Origin: Holosporales bacterium
GTDB taxonomy: Bacteria; Pseudomonadota; Alphaproteobacteria; RUG11792
Length of the DNA: 64,000 bases
Assembly: GCA_031289695.1 (NCBI GenBank)
Contig: JAITPA010000008.1
Location: 24,001 to 88,000 of the forward strand
Direction of reading: 5' to 3'
In this document: piece by piece, positions 25,382 through 33,390 of the stretch
Layout: every line of letters begins with the position of its first letter
Position numbering within the stretch: the stretch's first letter is position 1
Notes under the pieces: model-generated
Told to the model about the DNA's origin: nothing
Seen by the model: only the letters and a program-made list of their open reading frames with translations
The model's database searches: none
Position numbers and translations under genes: made by a program

Positions 25382-26697
25382 TATTCCTTTAAAAGTTCTT
25401 CGACCATGGCTTCAACTTCTTCTTTAGTTTTCTTAATTTTTGTCGTATTGGCCTTACTCATCAAAAATGAAATTACCTTGCGCTCAACGATCTCGGCGCG
25501 CTTATATGTTATAGCTGCTGGGTTCTCCGAGTAGTGCCTGATGATCGAAGATCTGATCACTGGATTTTTACCCAGTTCAGCTTCTATTGCATACCTCAAT
25601 TCTTCATCAGTCGCAACGATACCTTCCACCATGGCTACCTTGTTTAGGACATATCCCAGTAGCACCCTCTTGCGGACTACATCGATGTATTCCTCCCTGA
25701 GCTCCTCGTCCGTTTTAAATGGCTCCTCGCTCTGTGGATTCATGTGCCGCTCTTCCTTCAGCTCCCGTCTAATTTCAGCTAGCACGCTCCTCATCTCTGT
25801 TTCAATTATTGTGTCCGGTAGGTCAAATTGATACTGCGCGGCAAGAGCTTCGAGTACTTGGTTCTTGTGATATAGGTATGCAGATCCGTTGATCTCATTC
25901 TCTATCACTGATCTCGTCGTAGCTCTGAGGCTGTCAAGTTCCCCATATCCCTGCTTCTCCGCATATTCCTCAGGTGTCGCCCCGAGGATAGTCTTCTCAA
26001 TAGATCTAATGAAAATTTCGTATCTCAATTTCGCATTGGATGGGGTAACATACTCGAACTTTTCCCCCACTCTCTTACCAACAAAACCCAAAATAAAACT
26101 GACATCCCCAGTGGGATTTTCAGGAATCACCATTTCATCCTGAAAACTCCTTTTCTTGCTCTCGCGTCCGTCGACATAACAAACCGCCTTGTACGCTACG
26201 TGGTCCAGAGGTTTGACAGTGTAACCATCCTCGGCATCCTCCCGTAGAGGCAGGGCCTTCATTAGTGACGATATTCGTTCGTCAACAGTTTCTTCCCTTA
26301 CATCTGGAATTATCTCAGTCACCTTGAGCTCGTATGGCTTCAATTCAAACGCCGGAGCAACGTCTACGAAGACTGTTACCTCAACATCCCGTCCACTCTC
26401 ATATGGTGTTTCATACCTATACGCCGGTCCAGCGGCTAAACCACTAACCCCCGCCTCCCGAACAATACTGTCGCACGCTTTTGACACCAGTGATTCCAGA
26501 ACGCTCTTGATGGCATCAGGTCTTAATGATCTACGCACGATATGTATGGGGACATGACCCGGCCTAAAACCAGGTAGCCTGAAACTCGTCGCTTTCCGCG
26601 CCGCCTCTACATCCAAGGCCTCGTCGATCTCCCCGGCCTCAAACACAACCCTATACTCCCGTCTCATCCCCTCTGACTTAGTTTCCTCGAACCTCAC
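25381..26697 (-). CDS. tig: Trigger factor
   Basis: Trigger factor is the ribosome-bound chaperone that meets nascent chains. The 438-residue protein has the ribosome-binding signature GFRPGHVP at about residues 43-50 in the N-domain. A diverged FKBP-type domain lies around 150-240 and the long helical C-domain covers the remainder. It is first in the tig - repeat gene - clpP - clpX row. Base composition is richer in G+C than in neighbouring genes. Confidence 0.93.
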   Translation of the reverse strand: MRFEETKSEGMRREYRVVFEAGEIDEALDVEAARKATSFRLPGFRPGHVPIHIVRRSLRPDAIKSVLESLVSKACDSIVREAGVSGLAAGPAYRYETPYESGRDVEVTVFVDVAPAFELKPYELKVTEIIPDVREETVDERISSLMKALPLREDAEDGYTVKPLDHVAYKAVCYVDGRESKKRSFQDEMVIPENPTGDVSFILGFVGKRVGEKFEYVTPSNAKLRYEIFIRSIEKTILGATPEEYAEKQGYGELDSLRATTRSVIENEINGSAYLYHKNQVLEALAAQYQFDLPDTIIETEMRSVLAEIRRELKEERHMNPQSEEPFKTDEELREEYIDVVRKRVLLGYVLNKVAMVEGIVATDEELRYAIEAELGKNPVIRSSIIRHYSENPAAITYKRAEIVERKVISFLMSKANTTKIKKTKEEVEAMVEELLKE

Positions 26698-26804
26698 TAC
26701 CGACTCCTCGCATCTCCTTCGTTTCCTCCATGTTACTTCATTCTTGACGCAACTTTCTACTTTATTTACACCCTATGATTAACTAATTCCACGGGGCGCT
26801 TCCT

Positions 26805-27644
26805 CTAGAACTTCCGTCCAATCGAAAGTAACAGTGATGTCGAAAAGGTTTTGAACCGTTTTACCATACCAACTGCTCCATTTTTCACGCTCGGAGAAGT
26901 GTTGTGATTTACTTCATACCTCACCATCTCCTTAGGCATCTTTAGATTACATCTGAAGTATTGTCTCAGCGACACAGCCACTTCCCATCTATTTTTCTCA
27001 AATGCTACTCTAAGTCCGAGCAACGGCTGTACTCCTACTGATCCTCTTTTTTGCGCTTTATACCCTTCAACAGCCTCTGATTGAAAACTAACTTCTGATT
27101 TAACGATCTTCACACCGAAAAGCAAGCCAAACATCACTGTGCTGTTAAGTAGCCACTGTGGTCCCGTTGCTATTTCAGCCGCAAATTTATGCCGAATCGC
27201 CACCTTCGCTAACTCGCCATCTTCTGCATATTTTATAGGGGTCCCTGTGCCGTCTTTTTCGGCATCTTCGTCAGATATATTCCGTTCCGGTATTCTCATC
27301 GATTTTTTTCCCGGTTTCACGCAGACGTACAGCTCACCTCTCCACCCGAAGATCTCACTCACATACCGCTCCGCAGCTACGAATATACCAAATTCAGGTG
27401 AGTACTCCTTATGCAGGATGCTCGCATTGTGGCTTATTTCGAGTGCTCCTCGCGTCCGGTTATAGTGATCTACATAGCATGTGGTGTTGTATCTGGTTTT
27501 GCTGATACCGCCCTGCAGCCCTACTATCCAGGAGTATTTTTTTTCGCACTGGCAATTTTCTTGAGTTTGGGTCGAAACGGCCATCACCTGGGATGTTACC
27601 CCGACGGCTATAATCCCCGCCACAACTAATTTACAACTCTTCAT
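26805..27644 (-). CDS. Outer-membrane beta-barrel protein, unknown family
   Basis: A 279-residue protein with a signal peptide (MKSCKLVVAGIIAVGVTSQVMA) and alternating hydrophobic strands. It ends in SLLLSIGRKF with a C-terminal phenylalanine, as expected for a BAM substrate. Strand-like stretches include YSWIVGLQGG, WRGELYVCVKP, FAAEIATGPQW and VGVQPLLGLRVAF. I recognise no specific family. Its size is in the range of small Rickettsiales/Holosporales surface barrels. ATG 27644 is chosen because it is preceded by GGAGA and gives the signal peptide. An upstream ATG at 27698 is less likely. Confidence 0.7.
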   Translation of the reverse strand: MKSCKLVVAGIIAVGVTSQVMAVSTQTQENCQCEKKYSWIVGLQGGISKTRYNTTCYVDHYNRTRGALEISHNASILHKEYSPEFGIFVAAERYVSEIFGWRGELYVCVKPGKKSMRIPERNISDEDAEKDGTGTPIKYAEDGELAKVAIRHKFAAEIATGPQWLLNSTVMFGLLFGVKIVKSEVSFQSEAVEGYKAQKRGSVGVQPLLGLRVAFEKNRWEVAVSLRQYFRCNLKMPKEMVRYEVNHNTSPSVKNGAVGMVKRFKTFSTSLLLSIGRKF

Positions 27645-27788
27645 TTTATAACATTCTCCATAAAATGCATCCGTACATGTATATCCTGATCTTCGCACAA
27701 CATTTACCTCAAAGAAAGGGCAATCACTACCTTTTTTGTTAATTACTCTTTCCTGTGTGCTTTTTTAGACACAACATTGATACAAAAT

Positions 27789-28265
27789 TTACCATATGAG
27801 TCTTTGAACAAAAAATATTGGCAAACGCTCATCGACACGCATTCTATTCGCTACGAGTAGCAATTTCATCTCTGATGCTGGTTTGCCGTCTAGCACGTAA
27901 CTATGCGTATCTTTATCATCACTGTTTTCAATGGACTGCTTAAAGATCGTGTATCCCTTCGCCTTTAGATACGCAATAACTTCAGTCGTGTCTGATTGTT
28001 GTTCACATGCATCACAAGCTCTTCTGAAGATGTTTTTGCTGATTTTGAGTATCTTTTTTCTTTTACATGTCTGATACGATCGACTATTTCTTTTATATTT
28101 TTTTCTGATTCCAGATCTAGTTAAAAATTTGTTAACGGCCGTTTCAGAGCGACCAATTTCATTTGCTATCGCTTTTAAGCGTTTCCCCTCTGCAAATTTG
28201 AGCTTTAGCTTCGCTATTTCATCGCTCGTCCACTGCTGTGGCCTTGATTGAGAAAGTGTGTTCAT
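27789..28265 (-). CDS. Helix-turn-helix protein of unknown function
   Basis: A protein of about 158 residues. The first third reads as a Myb/GcrA-like helix-turn-helix: WTSDEIAKLKLKFAEGKRLKAIANEIGRSETAVNKFLTRSGIR, followed by a basic stretch KKYKRNSRSYQTCKRKK. The C-terminal part (about 85-158) has no recognised domain. It contains CDACEQQ and a VIAYLKAKGYTIFKQ stretch. GcrA-type regulators control cell-cycle genes in alphaproteobacteria, but the match here covers only the HTH. The ATG at 28265 gives a clean HTH start; 28316 is an alternative. It stands alone between the outer-membrane protein and pdhC. Confidence 0.6.
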   Translation of the reverse strand: MNTLSQSRPQQWTSDEIAKLKLKFAEGKRLKAIANEIGRSETAVNKFLTRSGIRKKYKRNSRSYQTCKRKKILKISKNIFRRACDACEQQSDTTEVIAYLKAKGYTIFKQSIENSDDKDTHSYVLDGKPASEMKLLLVANRMRVDERLPIFFVQRLIW

Positions 28266-28380
28266 TTCAACTATATTAAATTTTGCCCCACTGTATACAG
28301 CTTCGCAAATAGGCAAACATTTTTCAAAACAAAAATTAGCCCATAGAAATTGGTATATATTTTAAATAAATTTTATACAC

Positions 28381-29550
28381 CTATACGATCAACAACATTG
28401 GATTTTCAAGATTCGAGACCAATGTCTCCAAAAATTTCGCAGCAGTTGCGCCATCAATTACCCGATGATCTATGGCATATCCTATCGTTAAAATATTAGC
28501 TGGGACTAACTGATTATCTTCGTTATAAATTGGTGCTTTTTTGGCTGGCCCTATTGATAGTATACTTGCCTGAGGCGGATTTATAATTGAAGAAAAACTA
28601 TCAATTTTATACATTCCAAGGTTTGAAACGGTTATGCCTCCTCCAATAAATTGTTCTGGTTTCAGTTTTCCGGACTTTGCCTGCTGTACCAGAAACTTTA
28701 TTTCCTTTGATATTTCCTGGATGTTTTTTAGATTTGCATTTTCCACGATTGGAGTTATCAGCCCGCCATCGACTGCAACGGCGACCGATATGTCTACCTG
28801 ATTGAATTTTCTTATCTGCCCACTATTCCAGGAAACGTTAACTGCTGGTTCATCTTCAATCGCCAATGCAACGGCTTTGACTATTAGATCATTGACAGTA
28901 ATCTTTGTATCAATTTTCCTGCTCTTATTTAGCATACACTTAAATTTCAATAGTTCGGTAACATCCGCCGAAGAGTTCATGTAAAAGTGCGGAGTTTCCT
29001 GCTTTGACATCGTTAGCTTTTCAGCAATGATGCGCCTCATCTGAGAAACTGGTTCATCAACGTATTTACACTTTGAAATCGTAACATCAGCCTTGACGAT
29101 CCTCCCGTTTGGTCCAGTTCCAGTGAGCTTAGAAACATCAACTCCAAGGTCGTTTGCTATCCTCTTTGCGAGGGGAGAAATTCTTCTAACAGGGGGCAAA
29201 TCTTCAACAAACTCACCATCTGTTTGACCAATAATTGCTACAGGAGTTTTTACTGGAACATCGTGAGAACCTTCTTGGATCAGGGTCCTTTCTTCAACAG
29301 ACTCGCCATCCGTCTGACCAATAATTGCTATAGGGGTTCTTACCGGAACATCGTGAGAACCTCCTTGAATTAGGATCTTTTCCAGGACGCCTTCGAATGT
29401 AGATTCAACCTCCATCGTTGCCTTATCGGTATCAATCTCCAAGACGACATCTCCAATCGATATATGATCCCCCTCATTTTTGCACCATGAAACTACGTTG
29501 CCCTTCTCCATTGTTGGACTAAGTTTGGGCATTTCAAATTTAAACGACAT
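28381..29550 (-). CDS. pdhC: Pyruvate dehydrogenase E2, dihydrolipoamide acetyltransferase
   Basis: E2 passes acetyl groups from E1 to CoA in the pyruvate dehydrogenase complex. The 389-residue protein has one lipoyl domain with the lipoylated Lys43 (IDTDKATMEVES), a peripheral-subunit-binding domain at about 123-157 (ISPLAKRIANDLGVDVSKLTGTGPNGRIVKADV), and the catalytic core ending in His362-Arg-Val-Ile-Asp366-Gly. Residues 60-89 and 90-119 are a tandem duplication (LIQxGSHDVPVxTPxAIIGQTDGE) of the end of the lipoyl domain. The E1 genes and lpd are not adjacent. Confidence 0.93.
   Translation of the reverse strand: MSFKFEMPKLSPTMEKGNVVSWCKNEGDHISIGDVVLEIDTDKATMEVESTFEGVLEKILIQGGSHDVPVRTPIAIIGQTDGESVEERTLIQEGSHDVPVKTPVAIIGQTDGEFVEDLPPVRRISPLAKRIANDLGVDVSKLTGTGPNGRIVKADVTISKCKYVDEPVSQMRRIIAEKLTMSKQETPHFYMNSSADVTELLKFKCMLNKSRKIDTKITVNDLIVKAVALAIEDEPAVNVSWNSGQIRKFNQVDISVAVAVDGGLITPIVENANLKNIQEISKEIKFLVQQAKSGKLKPEQFIGGGITVSNLGMYKIDSFSSIINPPQASILSIGPAKKAPIYNEDNQLVPANILTIGYAIDHRVIDGATAAKFLETLVSNLENPMLLIV
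29201..29380 (-). repeat. 90-bp tandem duplication inside pdhC
   Basis: The 90-base units at 29201-29290 and 29291-29380 are alike at most positions and in frame, adding 30 residues between the lipoyl and binding domains. Substitutions between the copies are mostly at third codon positions, so the duplication is old enough to have diverged under protein-level constraint. Confidence 0.85.
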
Positions 29551-29643
29551 TAGTCAGCCAATTCGATACTTCGCGTCGTCTAGTTTTCAGAAATTTTGCA
29601 AAAAAGTCAAGAGTGCAGAAACGCATTTTCGACGCAATTTGAG

Positions 29644-30849
29644 TTATCTACGGATCTCTATATTAACGAGCTGGTTATCCCTAAGTATTCTCAGAGTAAC
29701 CGTCTGGTCGCCAATCGAGTTATTCTCCAGATTTTGATATGTTTCTGGATTTTCTACAATATCTTCATTGAACTTCAAAACGACATCCCCTGGTTGCAAT
29801 CCTGATACATCTGCCGGTGATTTGCTTCGGATAGTATCAATGGCAACTCCAACCTGAATATCGTCTGGAATATCTAGTATTTTTCTGACAGATTTTGGCA
29901 CTTCGGTACCTTCGGTGTCTTTAACTTCTATCCCAACATCTGTTAGCATGTCATCCTCACCAACTCTGAGTCCTGCTATTTGCATTCCACGCTTTACGTG
30001 AGAAGCTGGGATTACATACAAAGATGGAAATAAAGAACTATCGACACTAAATACTGGGATACCAATTAGTTGCCCATCAAATGTAAAAACGCCTCCACCA
30101 GCATTTTCTGGCAGTATACTAACTCCAGTTGCCGGATTATTAATCTGAAATTTTCCCAGTCCATTTTCTTTTACGTAATACAATCTCTCGGCGAAGGTGA
30201 CACACAATCCGAAGTCTGGTTTTACGTTTGCCGGTCGAGTGGCCAATGTAAAAAATTGCCCTTTGGCTTTTCCCACCACGACTGCTCCATTTTTTATCAT
30301 GGCATTGCCGGCTATCAATTCGCTATCATCCCAGAGAGAGCTCGCAGCAAAGGTTTCGCCTTTTCGAGATTCAATTTCTAGAAATGCTAAATTCAGTTCT
30401 GGTATTAGTTTCAATACCTTTGCCTTATAATCATTTTTGCCTATCAAAAGCTCACCATCCTCGCTGATGCTTTTGTTTTCACTATCAATGGAAACAACAA
30501 TTTCATCGGCATTTAGAATTGCATCACATGTAGTTACTACAACGCCATTTTCCGATATACAGACTCCCGATATAACCCCGTATTTGTAGGTTGTCGGAAG
30601 AACGCGTTTCTCTATTGCTGAGTTGTGAAACATACTATCTTTTGCTTCGTTACTTATCGTAATTATCAGCACCGTTGATTTAGCGCATTTTTTTACTACA
30701 TCTTTTACCTCTGATTCCCTAACTACCTTTTCGGCTTCTGCTTCTATGGCTGCCTGTTGCTCTTTTGTCACAAGTTTTGGCTTTGCGAAGAGGTATCCCT
30801 GAACGAGGGCTATCAAGATAGCAACTGGAATTATAATTCTTCTCGGCAT
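29644..30849 (-). CDS. HtrA/DegP-like pseudoprotease with PDZ domain
   Basis: A 401-residue protein with an N-terminal signal or anchor helix (residues 4-21), a trypsin-like HtrA body (about 50-285) and one PDZ domain (about 300-395, with SPADVSGLQPGDVVLKFNEDIV). All three catalytic positions appear replaced: His by Asp109 (VVVTTCDAIL, where HtrA has TNxHV), Asp by Asn153 (ELNLAFLEIE, where it has DLAVLKI), and Ser by Ala250 (ENAGGGVF, where it has GNSGGPL). It should therefore bind but not cut. The gene begins six bases after tssC in the same operon, so a periplasmic role tied to the T6SS is possible but unproven. Confidence 0.82.
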   Translation of the reverse strand: MPRRIIIPVAILIALVQGYLFAKPKLVTKEQQAAIEAEAEKVVRESEVKDVVKKCAKSTVLIITISNEAKDSMFHNSAIEKRVLPTTYKYGVISGVCISENGVVVTTCDAILNADEIVVSIDSENKSISEDGELLIGKNDYKAKVLKLIPELNLAFLEIESRKGETFAASSLWDDSELIAGNAMIKNGAVVVGKAKGQFFTLATRPANVKPDFGLCVTFAERLYYVKENGLGKFQINNPATGVSILPENAGGGVFTFDGQLIGIPVFSVDSSLFPSLYVIPASHVKRGMQIAGLRVGEDDMLTDVGIEVKDTEGTEVPKSVRKILDIPDDIQVGVAIDTIRSKSPADVSGLQPGDVVLKFNEDIVENPETYQNLENNSIGDQTVTLRILRDNQLVNIEIRR

Positions 30850-30855
30850 CAGAGA

Positions 30856-32322
30856 TCACCCCGCCTTTGCAGGTAGATTAGCAACAAGTCTTATTGACGC
30901 TGTTAACTCTTCCATTTGGAAATGCGGCCTAAGGTATATAACTGATTTATACGCCCCCGGCGAACCAGGAACATCAAATACATCTATTCTGCCTTCCCTG
31001 AGGGGATATTGCGCTTTTGCACTGGCAGGGGCGTCGTCGTTTAGAAGTATGTAAGACGCTATCCATGTGTTTAGATAGTTTTCAACATTTTCCTTTGTTA
31101 GGAATGAACCTATCTTGTCGCGTACCAATACCTTGATGTAGTGAGCAAACCTAGAGGCCGCTAGGATATATGTTATTCTGGCTGATATAGATGAGTTTGC
31201 ATTGGCATCATCTAGGTTATAGACCTTCGGCCTCTGAGTAGTCTGTCCACCAAAGAAGACCGCAAAATCTGTTCCCTTGCAGTAGCACAATGATATGAAT
31301 CCAAGATCACTCAATTCCTTTTCCCTTCGATCTGTTATGGCAACCTCCGTTGGGCATTTAACTGTTTTATCGCCATCGAGCGTTCTGAACACATATGCAG
31401 GGAGCCCCTCGACGATGCCTCCACCCTCAACGCCTCTAATTGCCGCTGTCCAGCTGTATTTAGCAAATGCACTTGTGATACGTTGCCCGAGAGCGTATGC
31501 TGGATTTCCCCAGCAGAATTTATCGGTTTCTCCTACACCTACTTCTTCAGTAAAATTGAACTCTGCAACTGGTAGAGTCGTCGGGCCATACGGAAGTCTC
31601 ATCAGTATTCTTGGTAGTAATAATGCAACGTACCTAGAATCTTCTGTATTTCTAAATGAGTTCCATTTGATATAATCTGGAGATTCAAATATTTTGGCCA
31701 TATCTCTTGGTAATGGCATGTCTTCAAATCTATCGAGATTAAAAAACAATGGAGAAACGGAGGCTATGAACGGAGTGTGCGCCGCAGAGGCGAGACCTGA
31801 TATTAATTCCAAAAACTGGATATCCTGAGGAAAGTTCGTAAATGAATAATCTCCTATCAGACAGGAATATGGATGGCCTCCAAACGTTCCATATTCTTCT
31901 TCGTAGATCTTTTTGAACAGGGCGCTCTGATCGAATTCTATAGCCTTTGATAGATCGTCTCTGAGGTCTTTTAACGACGTATTCAGAAGCCTTATTTTGA
32001 GACGAGTACTTGTTTCGGAATTCATGACGAAGTAATGTAGACCTCGCCATGAACCTTCAAGCTTCTGGAAGTCGGGATGATGGAGGACTTCATTGATCTG
32101 AGCGGTCAATAGCTCATCAAGCTCGGCGATCCGTCTTGTGAGAAACGTAACGATACCAGATTCCTGTGGAAGTTCTTTCAGATCCACCATTTCATTCACA
32201 AAGTCAATGAGAAGAGCTATTGCGTTATCTTCCTGCTCTGGAAATCTGGCCATCTTTTTCTCGTTTAATAAGATGTCAAGGATGCTGGCTTCCTCTGGTA
32301 TAATGACTATTTCGTCTGCCAT
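30856..32322 (-). CDS. tssC: Type VI secretion contractile sheath large subunit TssC (VipB/IglB)
   Basis: TssC pairs with TssB to build the cytoplasmic contractile sheath that drives the T6SS tube. The 488-residue protein carries family blocks such as LLTAQINEVLHHPDFQKLEGSWRGL, IGDYSFTNFPQDIQFL and IASVSPLFF. RYVALLLPRILMRLPYG and the C-terminal domain ending in FQMEELTASIRLVANLPA follow. It lies 30 bases downstream of tssB. No other T6SS gene (hcp, vgrG, tssJKLM, clpV) is recognisable in the window. Confidence 0.93.
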   Translation of the reverse strand: MADEIVIIPEEASILDILLNEKKMARFPEQEDNAIALLIDFVNEMVDLKELPQESGIVTFLTRRIAELDELLTAQINEVLHHPDFQKLEGSWRGLHYFVMNSETSTRLKIRLLNTSLKDLRDDLSKAIEFDQSALFKKIYEEEYGTFGGHPYSCLIGDYSFTNFPQDIQFLELISGLASAAHTPFIASVSPLFFNLDRFEDMPLPRDMAKIFESPDYIKWNSFRNTEDSRYVALLLPRILMRLPYGPTTLPVAEFNFTEEVGVGETDKFCWGNPAYALGQRITSAFAKYSWTAAIRGVEGGGIVEGLPAYVFRTLDGDKTVKCPTEVAITDRREKELSDLGFISLCYCKGTDFAVFFGGQTTQRPKVYNLDDANANSSISARITYILAASRFAHYIKVLVRDKIGSFLTKENVENYLNTWIASYILLNDDAPASAKAQYPLREGRIDVFDVPGSPGAYKSVIYLRPHFQMEELTASIRLVANLPAKAG

Positions 32323-32352
32323 CCTACTCTCCCCGAATTTTTTCTATTAGCA

Positions 32353-32919
32353 TTATGCATTTTCCTGTTCCGTTGAATTTTGTTCTTTACTTGGTTTTGC
32401 GGCAGAATCTGTCTTCGCTGTCATTTTGTCATCTAGTTCTTTTTTCAGCTTTTGTAAGTTGTCGTTGTTCTTCATTATCTGGGTCAGAAACATTTCTAGT
32501 GGATCATTCCCATCCATCTTTGTTATTAGATTTTTGAGATTGTTCCTCCTGTTATAGAGCACCGAAAGAGATGGAATATTTTTTGCGATGTTTTGAGGTT
32601 CAAAGTCAGATATGTCTTTAAATATTAACTCGATGCTAATCTCTGGATTTTCATCTGATAACTTATTTGATACTCTGATTATTAACCTTGGGTTTATGAC
32701 AGCAAAGACATCGTTGAAATTGTCTCTATCAATCTCAACAAATTTTCTATTCTTTAATTTGGGCAATGGATTTTCCGGATTCCCAGATAGATCGGCTAAA
32801 ACGCCAACAACAAATGGTAACTCCTTCTTCTCTATCGCATCCCCCACCTCAACGTCATAAGTTATGTGTACCCTCGGTTTCCTCACTCTGTCTAACGTAT
32901 GCTGTCTACTTTCCGCCAT
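32353..32919 (-). CDS. tssB: Type VI secretion contractile sheath small subunit TssB (VipA/IglA)
   Basis: The 188-residue protein opens with RVRKPRVHITYDVEVGDAIEKKELPFVVGVLADLSG, the characteristic TssB start, and contains RKFVEIDRDNFNDV and FKDISDFEPQNIA. TssB interlocks with TssC in the sheath. The last 30 residues are a polar tail rich in Lys, Ser and Glu. It is the first gene of tssB-tssC-pseudoprotease and has a good predicted promoter 58 bases upstream. Confidence 0.93.
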   Translation of the reverse strand: MAESRQHTLDRVRKPRVHITYDVEVGDAIEKKELPFVVGVLADLSGNPENPLPKLKNRKFVEIDRDNFNDVFAVINPRLIIRVSNKLSDENPEISIELIFKDISDFEPQNIAKNIPSLSVLYNRRNNLKNLITKMDGNDPLEMFLTQIMKNNDNLQKLKKELDDKMTAKTDSAAKPSKEQNSTEQENA

Positions 32920-32976
32920 AAGACTCGCCTCAACTCATTTTAGGAAACAATCGCTCTTAAGCCATCACTCTACTCT

Positions 32977-33005
32977 AGTATAAAGATTAAAATAAAATTA
33001 GTTAA
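32977..33005 (-). promoter_or_regulatory. Predicted promoter for tssB-tssC-pseudoprotease
   Basis: On the minus strand, TTAACT (33000-33005) and TATACT (32977-32982) are exactly 17 bases apart, 58 bases before the tssB ATG. Confidence 0.65.
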
Positions 33006-33023
33006 AATATGATTAATTTTTCC

Positions 33024-33035
33024 GAAAAATTTTTC
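33024..33035. promoter_or_regulatory. AT-rich palindrome, possible operator
   Basis: GAAAAATTTTTC is a perfect 12-base palindrome, 19 bases upstream of the tssB -35. A related palindrome, ATGAAAATTTTTCAT, lies at 33192-33206 in the same gap. Paired sites of this kind could bind one regulator, but AT-rich palindromes also arise by chance. Confidence 0.3.
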
Positions 33036-33074
33036 ATCTCAACCAACGTCCGGACTAACAACAAGACCTAAGAA

Positions 33075-33160
33075 GTAAGAGTAGGTTGAAGTTAACAGTT
33101 GTGCCTTACAGGAGGTATTTTTACAGCACTTTATGATTTAGGGAATCAACCAACTCTTAC
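33075..33160. ncRNA. Long stem-loop, unassigned
   Basis: GTAAGAGTAGGTTGA (33075-33089) pairs with TCAACCAACTCTTAC (33146-33160) over 15 positions with a single A-A mismatch. The two arms enclose 56 bases that contain a further small pairing (GTGC with GCAC). It is not flanked by a T-run. The conserved loops of 4.5S, 6S or tmRNA are not present. It may be a small RNA, a leader structure or a tiny mobile element. Confidence 0.35.
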
Positions 33161-33331
33161 GGCAGCAGTATAGCATGATTTTTAAAATTATATGAAAATT
33201 TTTCATAAATGATCACATTTTTTTCGCCAATTCGAGATAAGGTGAATTACCAAGGCTCCATAATTAACTGACGAGAGATTCTAGTTGTCAATCCCTGAAA
33301 CTCTGTGTTTCATAATTTAGCAATTGGTCTA

Positions 33332-33360
33332 TTGAAAAGTCGTTGATTTTCTCTTAATTT
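33332..33360 (+). promoter_or_regulatory. Candidate promoter for the M16 peptidase gene
   Basis: TTGAAA (33332-33337) and TAATTT (33355-33360) are 17 bases apart, 30 bases before ATG 33391. The -10 is weak. Confidence 0.4.
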
Positions 33361-33390
33361 TATGATGCAATTTGGCTACTGGATATTAGA

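Larger units (their letters stand above)
32920..33390. other. 471-base regulatory gap between divergent tssB and the M16 peptidase gene
   Basis: No gene is visible. The gap holds a minus-strand promoter for tssB, a plus-strand candidate promoter for the M16 gene, a long hairpin at 33075-33160 and two AT-rich palindromes (33024-33035 and 33192-33206). It also contains a GTCCGGAC octamer palindrome near 33046. It is one of the longest non-coding stretches in the window. Confidence 0.6.

Noticed and set aside
33075..33160. 6S RNA, 4.5S RNA or tmRNA
   Set aside because: The conserved loops (GGAAGGAAGCAGCC-like for 4.5S, alanine-tRNA-like ends for tmRNA, open central bubble for 6S) are not present.
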